Assembly (NCBI GenBank): GCA_964464595.1 | Contig: CAYXGW010000016.1 | Coordinates: 1 to 64,000 of the forward strand | Origin: JADFJB01 sp964464595 | Lineage (GTDB): Bacteria; Zhuqueibacterota; JdFR-76; DREG01 | Length of the DNA: 64,000 nucleotides | Direction: 5' to 3' | Part shown: positions 53,625 to 63,401 of the stretch, piece by piece | How the letters are laid out: the number at the start of each line of letters is the position of its first letter | Position numbering within the stretch: the stretch's first letter is position 1 | The notes under the pieces: model-generated | What the model was told of the DNA's origin: nothing | The model's database searches: none | The model's input: only the letters and a program-made list of their open reading frames with translations | Translations under genes and position numbers: made by a program

Positions 53625-55693
53625 TTTACCCCCACATCGACGTAACAAAAGGCAGGCAGCTCATCGTCTTTATCAAATACAATCATAAAACGAGTCGGAC
53701 CCTGAAGACAAACTCCCTCCGGTTTTAACCCGGGAAAGCTGAAAAGACGCACTGCTTCTAGCCGTCCGTCAGCGAATCGGTTGATTCGATGAAACCCACC
53801 GAGCTGGTCCTTGTTGTCAACATCAGCAACGGATGATAGTGCCCATAGAATACCGCTTTGGTCGAAGGTTAAGTCTGAAATGCTGGCAGACCTGTTTTTG
53901 TTATTACCCAACTGCACATATCCGTAGACCGACAATTGATCCGGCTGAAGCCGTTTTTTCTCAAAAACACTATCAACATCATCTAATTTCCAGATTATAG
54001 CACCCTTATCTGTAACCGGTTCTTTTAGTCCGAAGTAGAGTGTATTGTCCTGGAAGGCGGCGCCCTCGATATTTAGCACAGGCAGGCCATCCTTATCAGA
54101 TTTTTCCAATCCCAGTTCTACCAACTTTTCCCGTGAATAGGATTTAAGGAGCAGGGATAGAAGCTTGACTTCCCCTTGTACTGAAAAGCTCCTGCCCTTA
54201 GCCTTAATTTTTAAGATTTTTTCCCTTCTTGCCGGACGTTTGCCTTTTTTACTTATATTTTGAGAAGATACGAGATAGAAAACACCGTTTCCTGCAGGTG
54301 TAATTGCCTCCAGGTCACTAACTTTTTTTATGCCTGATAACCTTACGCGGTCAGATTCTACTTTGCCGTTCTCATCCATTAGAAACAAGAAGGGTGCATG
54401 CTCTGAGTTGGAATTTTGAATCCCGGTGTCATCGCTAACGATCAAATACCTGCCAATTTCATGTATCCACACAATCCCCGATGGCTCAAAACGGCTTTTA
54501 TCCCCCAGGGAGTCGGCGATTTCAATGTTTAACAAACGGGGGGAGTTTTTGCCATTATCAATGGTCGCATTTTCAGCGGCTGTTGCTGTCGCGAGATAAT
54601 CTTCCGTTTTTGCAAGATCCCCTATGCGCGCATTGACGATCTCTCCCGGAACAAGGTTATGATCTTTGATCAATGCCACTTGTACTTTGCGTGCCCAGAA
54701 TATCTGTCCACGAAATGAAAGCCTTTCTGCTGCCCGTGAAAAGCCAGGATGCACAAAAGTTACTACGCCTGTCGTGTTAAAATCACGACTTCTGGAAGAT
54801 GAAATATCCACTTTCATTCCAATCTCGGGCTGATCTGTAGATTTTTCCGGGATATAAAGAGTCATAAATCGGGGTCTTATTTCTTCAACGGTTAAGACGG
54901 GAGCAAATTCTTGAACTACGTCACCTGGGCGAGCATAGATTTCCGTGACAAACCCATCGCCTGGTGACGTAATAGTTCGCAACTGAATTCGATATTCCGT
55001 TGTGGAGATTTGTCTGCGCAACATTTCCGCATGCTCCATTCTCTCCAAAAAAACAGACTTCGCCATACTGTCAATATCAGCTTCTTCAAAAAGGTTTCGG
55101 GACAGACGTGTCTTCTCAAGTTTTTGAGATTGATATTCCAGATCTTTACTTTGCTCCCTTAGGTAACTTTCTAATGCATCTCTCTGGAGTACCAGCGTTG
55201 TTAAATCTCTGCTGTGCCCAAGTCCTGCTTTTTCAGCATTTTGTAGTCGTTTAATTTCAGCATTCAAACCAGCCAGCTCGGTACTTTTCGATTCAATAAG
55301 CGACAACCGATCCATCAAATCAGATGCTTCATTTTCGAGCTGCAGCCCCATACGCTGGATAAATATTGAATACCTGTTGAGATGTGCGTTTTCGAATTGC
55401 TGGATACTTGCTAATTCATTTCTCAGTTGGTTCAGATTCGTTTTTAAATCGGAGATGTCAAATATGGCCAACACTTGATCCTTTTTTACTTTGTCGCCAA
55501 TCGTCGTGAGTACTTTGTGTACCCTTCCCGCTTCTTGTGCTCCGATCAAGTGAGATTTGTTTTCCACAATGCCAATGTAATTCTGTTTAAGGTGCCAGGT
55601 ACTGTAAAGATAAAGAGCTACTACTAGGGCACTTATCCATAGAATTATATACCAGTTGAAATTCTTAGTTTGATCAAATCTTAGGGTTGGCAT
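53621..55693 (-). CDS. HlyD-like membrane-fusion adaptor fused to a beta-propeller (DUF3616-like)
   Basis: A 690-residue protein. An N-terminal transmembrane helix (14-32) is followed by a lipoyl-like half (GAQEAGRVHKVLTTIGDKVK), a coiled-coil hairpin (about 75-215) and the barrel/return half (ITSPGDGFVTEIYARPGDVV). These are HlyD/MFP features. Residues about 380-690 are not part of any usual adaptor: EIGRYLIVSDDTG, VSDLEAITPAGNGVFYLVSS, NIEGAAFQDNTLYFGLKEP and FPGLKPEGVCLQG look like a six-bladed DUF3616-type propeller. It sits between the DUF4956 and TolC-type genes with tight spacing. Confidence 0.78.
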   Translation of the reverse strand: MPTLRFDQTKNFNWYIILWISALVVALYLYSTWHLKQNYIGIVENKSHLIGAQEAGRVHKVLTTIGDKVKKDQVLAIFDISDLKTNLNQLRNELASIQQFENAHLNRYSIFIQRMGLQLENEASDLMDRLSLIESKSTELAGLNAEIKRLQNAEKAGLGHSRDLTTLVLQRDALESYLREQSKDLEYQSQKLEKTRLSRNLFEEADIDSMAKSVFLERMEHAEMLRRQISTTEYRIQLRTITSPGDGFVTEIYARPGDVVQEFAPVLTVEEIRPRFMTLYIPEKSTDQPEIGMKVDISSSRSRDFNTTGVVTFVHPGFSRAAERLSFRGQIFWARKVQVALIKDHNLVPGEIVNARIGDLAKTEDYLATATAAENATIDNGKNSPRLLNIEIADSLGDKSRFEPSGIVWIHEIGRYLIVSDDTGIQNSNSEHAPFLFLMDENGKVESDRVRLSGIKKVSDLEAITPAGNGVFYLVSSQNISKKGKRPARREKILKIKAKGRSFSVQGEVKLLSLLLKSYSREKLVELGLEKSDKDGLPVLNIEGAAFQDNTLYFGLKEPVTDKGAIIWKLDDVDSVFEKKRLQPDQLSVYGYVQLGNNKNRSASISDLTFDQSGILWALSSVADVDNKDQLGGFHRINRFADGRLEAVRLFSFPGLKPEGVCLQGPTRFMIVFDKDDELPAFCYVDVGVK

Positions 55694-55699
55694 TCTTTG

Positions 55700-56372
55700 T
55701 TATACTTCCACGGTCGCTTCCTGATTCGTGTAGGTAAGTCCACGAATCCCGCTTACTTTTTCCAGTTCACGAATTAGAGTCAGATTATCTTGCGGAACTG
55801 ATAATTTCACCTGATAAGCATAATCGAATACCTGGCCCTGAGCAACTTCCCGCAAAGTAACCAGAACAAAATGTCTGGTGTGATTTTGCATAATGCTGGT
55901 TACTTCGGCTGACGCCTGCGGTTCTGAAGGTATTTGAAAGCTACCGTCATGTCTTCTGCGCGTTCCAAATGGAGATATGTATAATATAAATGCGATTGAA
56001 CAAAAACATAATCGCACCTGTAATTGCGGTGGCATAGCTCTGTACGCCTGAAGCAACGCCAATTCCAAGGGATGAAAAGAGAAACACCAGATCGCGCGGT
56101 TCCCGCAAGTTTGTCCGAAACCGAATGATGGCCAATGAACCGACAATACCAATACCCCGGGCAATATTATCACCAATTGCGATCATTAGCAGGCAGGAAA
56201 TAATGCTTCCTAATATCATGCTTTGTACTAATCCGCGTGAGTAAGATAATCCCTGAAAAGTACGCTCATAGGTCAGGGCGATTACGGTTGATAGCAAAAA
56301 AGTTATTAGGAAGGACAATAAGGCTATTTGCCATTCGATTTGTTCGAATCCGTAATTTAACAGTGTTTGCAT
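55700..56372 (-). pseudogene. DUF4956 membrane protein with frameshift in a T5 tract
   Basis: The N-terminal frame (from 56372) gives four membrane helices and the conserved IGIVGSLAIIRFRTNLREPR followed by DLVFLFSSLGIGVASG, the DUF4956 signature. It breaks at a run of five T (minus strand, 56002-56006). Dropping one T restores FILYISPFGTRRRHDGSF and the cytoplasmic ferredoxin-like tail to 55700. DUF4956 proteins occur with VTC and CotH genes. The slip could be sequencing error, pseudogenisation or phase variation. Confidence 0.78.
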
Positions 56373-56479
56373 TTCGTCATTCCTTCATTCTGTCGATAAG
56401 CTAACAAACCCATTTTCTCATCGATTAAATATCCTATCGAAATGGCCGAGAATAGAATCACACGCTGTGACCAGTCGGA

Positions 56480-59025
56480 CTATTTCAAAACTATTAACTT
56501 CTTTGCCTGCACAAATCCCGCCGCCTCAATCCGATACAAATAAACGCCACTGGAAACACGAGTTCCGGCCTCATCATCCCCTTCCCAAACGATAGAGAAA
56601 GAACCAGCTTCAAACTCTCGGTCCACCAAAGTTTTAACGTGGTGACCAAGCATATTATACACCTTAACTATAACTGCACTGGATTTTGGAAGTTGAAAGG
56701 ATATTGTTGTGGCTGGATTAAATGGATTTGGATAGTTTTGTTTCAGCGTAAATCCCGATGGCGTTTGCCAAGCATCATTTTCAACACCGGTTGTAAACGG
56801 TTCGGAAATAACCCACGGCCGGGCCTGTTTGATAGCGAGCTTGTCTTCACTGGTAATCTTGTATTCAATTTCCATGGCGAAGTCATCCCCTGAACCAACC
56901 CCATAGAGCGTGCGGAACTCGGCTTGGATTATTCCGAGGTAGGACGCAGCTCATTGAGGTGACCTTCCGACAGAATCTGTTCGCTGGCTGCAACTAGATT
57001 GGAGGGACGCACGATGGTGTACCCGGCATTTGCTGTTGCAGACAAAAGGATTTCTTCCGGAATGGAGAGTGCATCAGGATTAGTCACAAGGTCCTCGCCC
57101 ACTTGGGTATTGAGATAATAGGTATCATCTGTCTGATAGATAGGATCCGTGGTTACCCCCACTCCATTTGCCTTTTCATTTGAAAAATTTGGATGAACCA
57201 AAACTCCCATGGCGGTCGCTAAATTATCGATCCGGTAGAACTGACGCTCATCAAAGGCACGAAAGTTCCAAAGGCTGGCGAAAACCTGTTTGATGGACTT
57301 GGAGATGTGCCCCTCGTCAGGGTGTTTCGTCTTCGAATCGTATAATCCAGCGCCGCTGAACCCTGGTAAATCTTCGTTATTCGTGCTGGATCGACATCGG
57401 ATAGATGTGCCTTCCGGAAAAGAAGTCTGCAATTTCGTGAGCGCATCCCACATCCAATCTGGCATGTCTCCGTCTTTGATGGTTTTGCGGAACTCAGACA
57501 ACGTTTCATCCTGCACGTTGTAATCCTCTTGAAACTGGGGATCAGCAAGCATAGCTTCAACCTGATCATAAAATCCATTGAACTTCATGAATTCGTCATA
57601 AAAGTAGAACGGAACGCCAAATCCATCAGGGATCGTGCCCTCAGGAAAACCGAACGTGCGTAGCGTAGCCAGGTTCGCAGCTTTGACCCCGAAACTCGAC
57701 CACTGCTCGAATCCGATCGCATCTAACGGCGTAATTGAGGTCACCGACAGATCGCGAACAGGCGTTTGAGGCTCAGTCGGGCGTATATTGTCATAATAGG
57801 CTTCGACTTCTGCCAGCATGGCCTCACGGATCTCGTAGCCAGCCGCATCGACTTTGAAATAGACATAGTTCCCGATCAGCGCAGCGATCATCTCAATTTG
57901 AAGGGCACCCGCGATATATGCGTTGGGCACGTTATCCTGGATGGCACGCAGATTCACGTGCGAAAGTGGCGTTTGCGGAACCGTCGTTATAATTCCGCCG
58001 GCCCGAGGCATCTCGTTGGGAAGGGCTTCGTAGATCACGATATCCCGCGAATTAGGCCGCTCCTCCAACTCCATCACGCGTAGCAGCCCGTACCCATCCG
58101 TGATATTTAGCGGAATATAGCTGACATCCGCAAAGATATCTTCCTCGAGGAGAATCGCCACCCGGGATGCGTCGAAGAGATCCTTTTCTTGGTAATAGCG
58201 CGGCAACGCAGCGTTCGGCATGGGATAGTAGGCCAGGTTGTTTCGTAAGACTGGCATGTTGGCAGCGATGAGTTCGTACGCCATCTGCACTGCCACAAAG
58301 ACGTAGCTATCGTTTGGCTCAAATTCAAACCGATAGACACCCAACTGGCCGCTCGGCGCTATGACGTTCGGATGATAAACTATTTCACCTCGCATCTGTC
58401 CTGGTAATCCGCCTCTGCCTCCGGTGTTGATTCCCACAGCATTGGCAAACCTGCGATGGGCACGGTGAGTTTCTGTATTCATAAAATAGACTTGCGGATT
58501 ATTTGTATTCGCATCAAGAATATAGAACTTCACGAATTCCAGATCCTCCAGATGAGTGTCAATGAGTACTTCCAGACCCTGGTAGGAGAGTCCTTCGAAC
58601 GTCGCTTGATCCGGAACGGATACCGCGCCATCCTGAAAACCAATTTCCCTGGCAGGATTCAGAGGGCTAAGTCGGACGGGGTTCAGCAATTCATCCATGT
58701 CGTCTATACCGTCTCCATCGATGTCGGCGGGTTCGTCCCGTCGGTATTGAATCACACGATAGTGTTCGGAAGGATAAGCGGCCAGCTGCTCGGTCAGTGT
58801 GGTGGTGCCGTCTTTCCCTATAGTCATCGAAACTGCCAACTCCGAATCCCCTTGCAGATCGTGACGAAAGTAGAGCACGTAGTAATACTCCGAAGATGAC
58901 GTCACCTGAATCTGAATTCGCCCGCTAGCGTCAACGGAGACCTCACTGATTGGAACCTCTTGGGCTAAAGCGCTCACAGTCGCTGTAATCGTGAGAAGAA
59001 GAATCGTAAGGATTTTGTTTTTCAT
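56480..59025 (-). pseudogene. Secreted PEP/pyruvate-binding-domain protein with frameshift and C-terminal sorting domain
   Basis: A signal peptide (MKNKILTILLLTITATVSAL) is followed by a beta-rich region. A PEP-synthase-like swivelling-domain segment comes next (MPRAGGIITTVPQTPLSHVN, with the PLSHVNL motif), then a PPDK/PEP-synthase N-terminal domain (SFGVKAANLATLRTFGFPEG, then GTSIRCRSSTNNEDLPGFSG). The frame stops at 56929. One-base shift near 56938-56946 continues YLGIIQAEFRTLYGVGSGDD and EIEYKITSEDKLAIKQARPW (typical of PPS-type ends), then a NYPNPFNPATTISFQLP sorting domain. Joined length is about 848 residues. Confidence 0.78.
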
Positions 59026-59253
59026 AGTTCTTACTCCTTATGCATAAAGCGAGGTTAATGCAGATATCTAGTTTTGATACAAATATAATACGAATGAATC
59101 TGCCTCTACCCTATGGTTATGGTTGAACGCCGTATTGTTGGTTTAAGCTACGGAAATGAGTGATTAAATAGGAAGAGGAAATATATCGCAGTGTAAAATC
59201 TGGATGTTTCACCATTTTAAGCGAAACATTACAATGAGTTTAGTACTTACTTG

Positions 59254-59350
59254 AGGCTTTGCCTGGTACTTTCATTTCGGCACGTAATGAAGCTTCTGAT
59301 TTTTCCTTATTCATTCAACACGCCAAATATCTAACATCATTAACTCTTAA
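59254..59350 (-). pseudogene. Decayed fragment of a DUF2867 gene
   Basis: About 97 bases match 49001-49100 in inverted orientation, with substitutions and small deletions that break the frame. Recognisable pieces are LRVNDV and LRAEMKVPGKA on the minus strand. It derives from a gene like 47774-49264. The rest of 59026-59253 holds no gene. Confidence 0.7.
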
Positions 59351-59394
59351 AATCCAAAATATAAATAAAACCCCTAATAACTCAAATCAACTAA

Positions 59395-59982
59395 GCCCCC
59401 AGGTAATCCCGCCAACAACAGCGCCGAAACCAGCGCCAATGGCTATTCCCATAACTAAACTGAATTGCCATCTTCACATTTGAAGCTTGCATTTGTTCTG
59501 CGTACCATGGGTTATTTTTCTTATAATGTTCAATCAAAATTCCCTGTGCAATTCCATGCAGCAGTCTTGCAATAATACTAGAAACCAGGATTGTTAAAAA
59601 TGGATTATTTCGCTTTTAAGAAGAGCACAACAATAATCCAGATAATATACAATCCCCACTAAAGAGGCTGTTGCAGAATAAGCAAAAAGCCTGGAATTGT
59701 CATCCTGAATGGAGCGAAGCGGAGTGAAGGATCTTGTTTGAAACTTGTTGTAACTCTAGTATAATCAAGTTATTAAGGGCAGCACCAGCAAGATTCTTCT
59801 CCCGCCAAGGCGGGATCAGAATGACATTTCAGATGATGTTGCGCATTCTGCAACAGCCTGAAAAGCGGGCTCTCAACTTTCTGTTTCATCCCAACCAGGG
59901 AGGATAACAACGCCATTATTATTCCAGTTGATGCAAGGCCAATAATTAATTCCCATTGTAAATTTGTGAAAGAATTAATCAT
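59395..59982 (-). pseudogene. Decayed membrane-protein gene interrupted by a MITE-like element
   Basis: The start region (from ATG 59982) encodes MINSFTNLQWELIIGLASTG and a second hydrophobic piece. It is cut at 59859 by the repeat element. Beyond the element, in shifting frames, lie further hydrophobic pieces: SATASLVGIVYYLD, IARLLHGIAQGILIEHYKKN, and a glycine-rich helix MGIAIGAGFGAVVGGI. The frames do not join without several shifts, so the gene is dead. Confidence 0.65.
59665..59859. mobile_element. MITE-like element with 15-bp perfect terminal inverted repeats
   Basis: Ends are AGGCTGTTGCAGAAT and its exact complement ATTCTGCAACAGCCT. The inside contains GTCATCCTGAATGGAGCGAA and, towards the other end, a CCCGCCAAGGCGGG palindrome and CAGAATGACA, which can fold back on each other. 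At 195 bp with no coding capacity it fits a MITE or interspersed hairpin repeat. No clear target-site duplication is seen. Confidence 0.7.
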
Positions 59983-60081
59983 CTTTTGCTAAAATCTCAG
60001 CGTTATCGAATGAAAAACAGATGGCTTCCAGAACCGTGTCATTCTTTTGGAATTTCGATTTATCTAGTCCGATTTACTCTT

Positions 60082-62355
60082 TTAATGATCCATATGGGGC
60101 ATATTAACCTTTGGACCCGGGGCAAGATTCTGTTTTAAGAACCGGGTTAACAGTTCGTATAAATGAAGTGTCGTATTTCGACCTTCGAAAATGCCATGGG
60201 TGCGATTGGGATAGGCCATCATCGTAAATGGTTTATTATGTTTGACCAATTCATTGATCAAAGCCTCAGAATTCTGGTAGTGAACATTGTCATCTCCAGT
60301 ACCATGAATCAGAAGGAGATTGCCCTCGAGCTGATGTGCAAACGTGATCGGTGAGCCATTTTTGAAACCTTCCACATTATCATCCGGCAAACCCATGTAG
60401 CGTTCCTGGTAAATCGTATCATAATAACGCTGGTTGGATACAGGTGCAACAGACATTCCGGTATGATATACATCCGGATGCCTGAACAGCATATTCAGAG
60501 TCATGGAACCGCCGCCACTCCAACCCCAAATACCAATCCTATCGGGATCTACATAAGGCCGGGTTCTGATAATTTCTTTTGCAGCCGCTGCCTGGTCGGC
60601 CGATGCCAGAATGCCAATCTGGCGATAAATACTCTTGCGCCAGTCCCGGCCCCTTGGAGTTCGTGTGCCCCGGTTGTCAATACTCGCGACCAAGTAACCC
60701 TGCTGTGCCAGCATCAGGTGCCACAATGTCCGGCTGCCACCCCAACGATCGGCAACCGTTTGACCAGCGGGTTCTCCATAAACAAAAAAGAACAAGGGGT
60801 ATTGCTTTGCAGGATCAAAATCCGGCGGTTTAATCATCCAGGCATCCAGCTCTACTCCTTCACCAATATCCACTCGAAAAAACTCAATGGGACTTTTATC
60901 AATCTGACTGAATTTCTCTTGCAGGGTTTTATTCGCTGCAAGTATTCTCTTTACTTTGTGATCCGGTAGACTGATAAGTGAAATGATGCGCGGCGTATGA
61001 ACATTGGAATAGGTGTGAAATGCCCATTTTGCATTCGGCGATATTTGATAGCTGTGTGTACCGGGTTGATCCTTGGAAGTAAGCAGTTGAGGCTTCCCTT
61101 TCCCGTTAAGCCGGGTTCGATAAAGATAACGCTGAGTCGGATTATCCGGCGATGCGATATAATAAAGCCACCCGCCTTTTTCATCGATGCTGCGGATGCT
61201 TGTCACATCAAACTCTCCTTGCGTCAGCAGTTTAATCTTCTCGCCGGACCGCGACACGAGATATGCATGATTCCAGCCGTCTCGCTCACTCACCCAGGTA
61301 AATTGTTTGCCATCATCCAGCCAGCGCAGATCATTGACAACATTTACCCAGGCTTCGTCTTTGTCAGTAAGAATCGTACGAACTTTGCCGGTTCGAACAT
61401 CGCCAAGCATAAGTTGATTGGTGTTTTGCAAACGGTTTAGATATTGAATAATCACTTCATTCGAACTCGCAGCCCATTCCATCCGGGCAATATAATTATT
61501 CCTGGGGTCGCCGGGGACATCGAGCCATTGTGTGCTGCCGCTAGCCATACTGATTATACCGACCCGACAGCTGGAATTCGTGGTTCCCACTTTAGGATAT
61601 TGAACTGGCACGATCTTGGAATAAATAGAGTCTGTAGTATTGACCATATAAAATTCACCCACTCCTTCGGCATCGAGCTGCCAATAGGCAATGGATTGAC
61701 TGTCCGGACTCCAGCGAAAGCCGTTCCGCAGCCCAAATTCTTCCTCGTAAACCCAGTCGAATGTGCCATTTATGATGGTGAGGGAACCGTCGCTCGTGAG
61801 TTGTTTGATATCGCCTGAGTCCAGGTTTTCTACATAAACATTATTTTTCATGACATAGCCGACAGATTTATTATCCGGAGAAAATGTTGTAAACATCAAA
61901 CTCGATTCCGGTGCATTATCGCCAAGCTGTTTGAGTTCCCCAGATTTTAAGTTCAGGATCCAGTAGTCCCCGCGTGTATTGGAACGCCATACCCTTTTTG
62001 TGTTGGTGAAAATGAGCAGCGAGTTTTTATCCGGCGACCATACATAATTGCTTATGGACAATGGATTTTCCTCACCAGTGGGGACCAATTTACTCGCAGG
62101 TACAAGAATCTCACGTTTCCCCGATTTCGTTTCATAACGGACAATATCCCGGCCGTCGGATTCGGAGCGTTCCAGTGTGGTGTAGCCCTTCCCGTCATCC
62201 AGCCAGCGCGCCGGACCAAATCGTTCGGATCTGAATTCCCCCGAACTGAAGATACGTTCTACAGTTAATTTGGATGGATCGGGTTGTTGCGCGTAGACAG
62301 TTGAGATCACTAACGCAAAAATCAATAGGTTGAATAAACAGGTAGATTTTTTCAT
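60082..62355 (-). CDS. Dipeptidyl-peptidase IV-family serine peptidase (S9B), secreted
   Basis: A 757-residue protein with a signal peptide (1-22), an eight-blade-type DPP-IV N-terminal propeller and a C-terminal alpha/beta hydrolase. DWVYEEEF is the Glu-Glu motif that binds the substrate N-terminus. The nucleophile is in GWSGGG, the Asp in GTGDDNVHYQN and the His in NRTHGIF. It should remove N-terminal dipeptides (Xaa-Pro-type) in the periplasm or outside. In most S9B members the nucleophile motif is GWSYGG; the Tyr-to-Gly variant is common in bacteria. Confidence 0.92.
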   Translation of the reverse strand: MKKSTCLFNLLIFALVISTVYAQQPDPSKLTVERIFSSGEFRSERFGPARWLDDGKGYTTLERSESDGRDIVRYETKSGKREILVPASKLVPTGEENPLSISNYVWSPDKNSLLIFTNTKRVWRSNTRGDYWILNLKSGELKQLGDNAPESSLMFTTFSPDNKSVGYVMKNNVYVENLDSGDIKQLTSDGSLTIINGTFDWVYEEEFGLRNGFRWSPDSQSIAYWQLDAEGVGEFYMVNTTDSIYSKIVPVQYPKVGTTNSSCRVGIISMASGSTQWLDVPGDPRNNYIARMEWAASSNEVIIQYLNRLQNTNQLMLGDVRTGKVRTILTDKDEAWVNVVNDLRWLDDGKQFTWVSERDGWNHAYLVSRSGEKIKLLTQGEFDVTSIRSIDEKGGWLYYIASPDNPTQRYLYRTRLNGKGKPQLLTSKDQPGTHSYQISPNAKWAFHTYSNVHTPRIISLISLPDHKVKRILAANKTLQEKFSQIDKSPIEFFRVDIGEGVELDAWMIKPPDFDPAKQYPLFFFVYGEPAGQTVADRWGGSRTLWHLMLAQQGYLVASIDNRGTRTPRGRDWRKSIYRQIGILASADQAAAAKEIIRTRPYVDPDRIGIWGWSGGGSMTLNMLFRHPDVYHTGMSVAPVSNQRYYDTIYQERYMGLPDDNVEGFKNGSPITFAHQLEGNLLLIHGTGDDNVHYQNSEALINELVKHNKPFTMMAYPNRTHGIFEGRNTTLHLYELLTRFLKQNLAPGPKVNMPHMDH

Positions 62356-62390
62356 TTTTTAGTCCTTTCACAATCAAGTGATTTAAGAAT

Positions 62391-62484
62391 GTCATCGCGA
62401 GGAGCGAAGCAACGTGGCGATCTCATGAAAAATTAGGAGGAGATTACTTCGTCGTCCCGTTTGGACCGGACTCCTCGTAATGAC
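62391..62484. repeat. Imperfect long hairpin repeat (GTCAT...ATGAC type)
   Basis: The left arm starts GTCATCGCGAGGAGCGAAGC and the right arm ends CTCCTCGTAATGAC, pairing over most of about 35 bp with a bulge. This is a familiar type of intergenic hairpin repeat found in many bacterial genomes. It lies just upstream of the peptidase gene and could act in transcript ends. Confidence 0.6.
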
Positions 62485-62544
62485 ACCAAAGTAATTTATT
62501 ATTAGTTTTTCAAACTTACTTTTATTCTCACAATATCACAACCG

Positions 62545-63033
62545 TCAATAATTCGCAAAATGCATATGAGCGATTCGGTATTCATTCTGATCCTGTACGT
62601 AAATCGCCGTAAAAGGCCCTTTCGATGTCTGATCTTCGTCTTCCGATTGATTAAGAAAATACCATATACCGCTGACCACCGCAACATTCGACCTAACCGT
62701 GGTGTGAACATCTTCTACCCAAAGTTTATTTGGTTGGGCTTTGCCGCCTTCAACAAATCCGAATCCTTTATGGTGCTCAATAACGGCTTCGATGCCTTTG
62801 ATAAGGCCTTCTTTTTCAGAGGAAAAGTAAGTAACAGTTGAGTCTGTTAGAAAGAGTTTTTCAACCCGGGATAAATCGTAGGAATTCCACATCGCCACCC
62901 AGTCGTTCATTTGCTTTTCAATATCAAAATCAGGGCTGCTTTTTTCCCTGTTATTCAGATCAGTATTGTTTGAACAACCTGGTGTTAAAAAAAGAAAAAT
63001 CAGCCATATAAATGTTGGGCGTGCTGCTTTCAT
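62545..63033 (-). CDS. SnoaL/DUF4440-like lipoprotein
   Basis: A 162-residue protein with a lipobox (FLTPGC). The mature part follows the NTF2-like cone pattern: QMNDWVAMWNSYDLSRVEKL, LTDSTVTYFSSEKEGLIKG, then SNVAVVSGIWYFLNQ and terminal YRIAHMHFANY. SnoaL/DUF4440 domains bind small molecules or act as non-canonical hydrolases; no function can be assigned. It is anchored at the periplasmic face. Confidence 0.78.
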   Translation of the reverse strand: MKAARPTFIWLIFLFLTPGCSNNTDLNNREKSSPDFDIEKQMNDWVAMWNSYDLSRVEKLFLTDSTVTYFSSEKEGLIKGIEAVIEHHKGFGFVEGGKAQPNKLWVEDVHTTVRSNVAVVSGIWYFLNQSEDEDQTSKGPFTAIYVQDQNEYRIAHMHFANY

Positions 63034-63041
63034 TGGTTTGC

Positions 63042-63395
63042 CTACCTGAAAATTCCCAATTGAAAAAACAAAGCCTCGATGATTTCTTCTTGTAGTTCTA
63101 CTGAATCAATACTTCCAAGCTTCTTTAACAACCGTTTTTTATCCAGAGTTCGGATTTGAAAACACAGCGCTATGGATTCTTTTGTTAACCCACCAACACC
63201 TTTGGGAATCAGAGCTTCGTTTGGATAAACTTTTCGACCCACTTTTCTTGAAGCGATCGGAAGGACATTTACGACGGGTAGAATTTGATTGATTTGATCT
63301 TCGCTAATTATCAGGACGGGGCGAGTTTTGCCTTGTTCGGAACCAATGACTGGATCAAGGTTTGCGAGGAAAACTTGCCATCTAAAGGTTGCCAT
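63042..63395 (-). CDS. PemK/MazF-family mRNA interferase toxin
   Basis: A 117-residue protein with the CcdB/PemK barrel pattern: WQVFLANLDPVIGSEQGKTR and PVLIISEDQINQ in the first half (the conserved GSEQGKTRPVLIIS box), then VNVLPIASRK and LTKESIALCFQIRTLDKKRL. It is the toxin of a type II toxin-antitoxin pair and should cleave mRNA at short sequences. It begins 6 bases after the antitoxin gene stop, so the pair is an operon. Confidence 0.9.
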   Translation of the reverse strand: MATFRWQVFLANLDPVIGSEQGKTRPVLIISEDQINQILPVVNVLPIASRKVGRKVYPNEALIPKGVGGLTKESIALCFQIRTLDKKRLLKKLGSIDSVELQEEIIEALFFQLGIFR

Positions 63396-63401
63396 TTCCT
63401 C

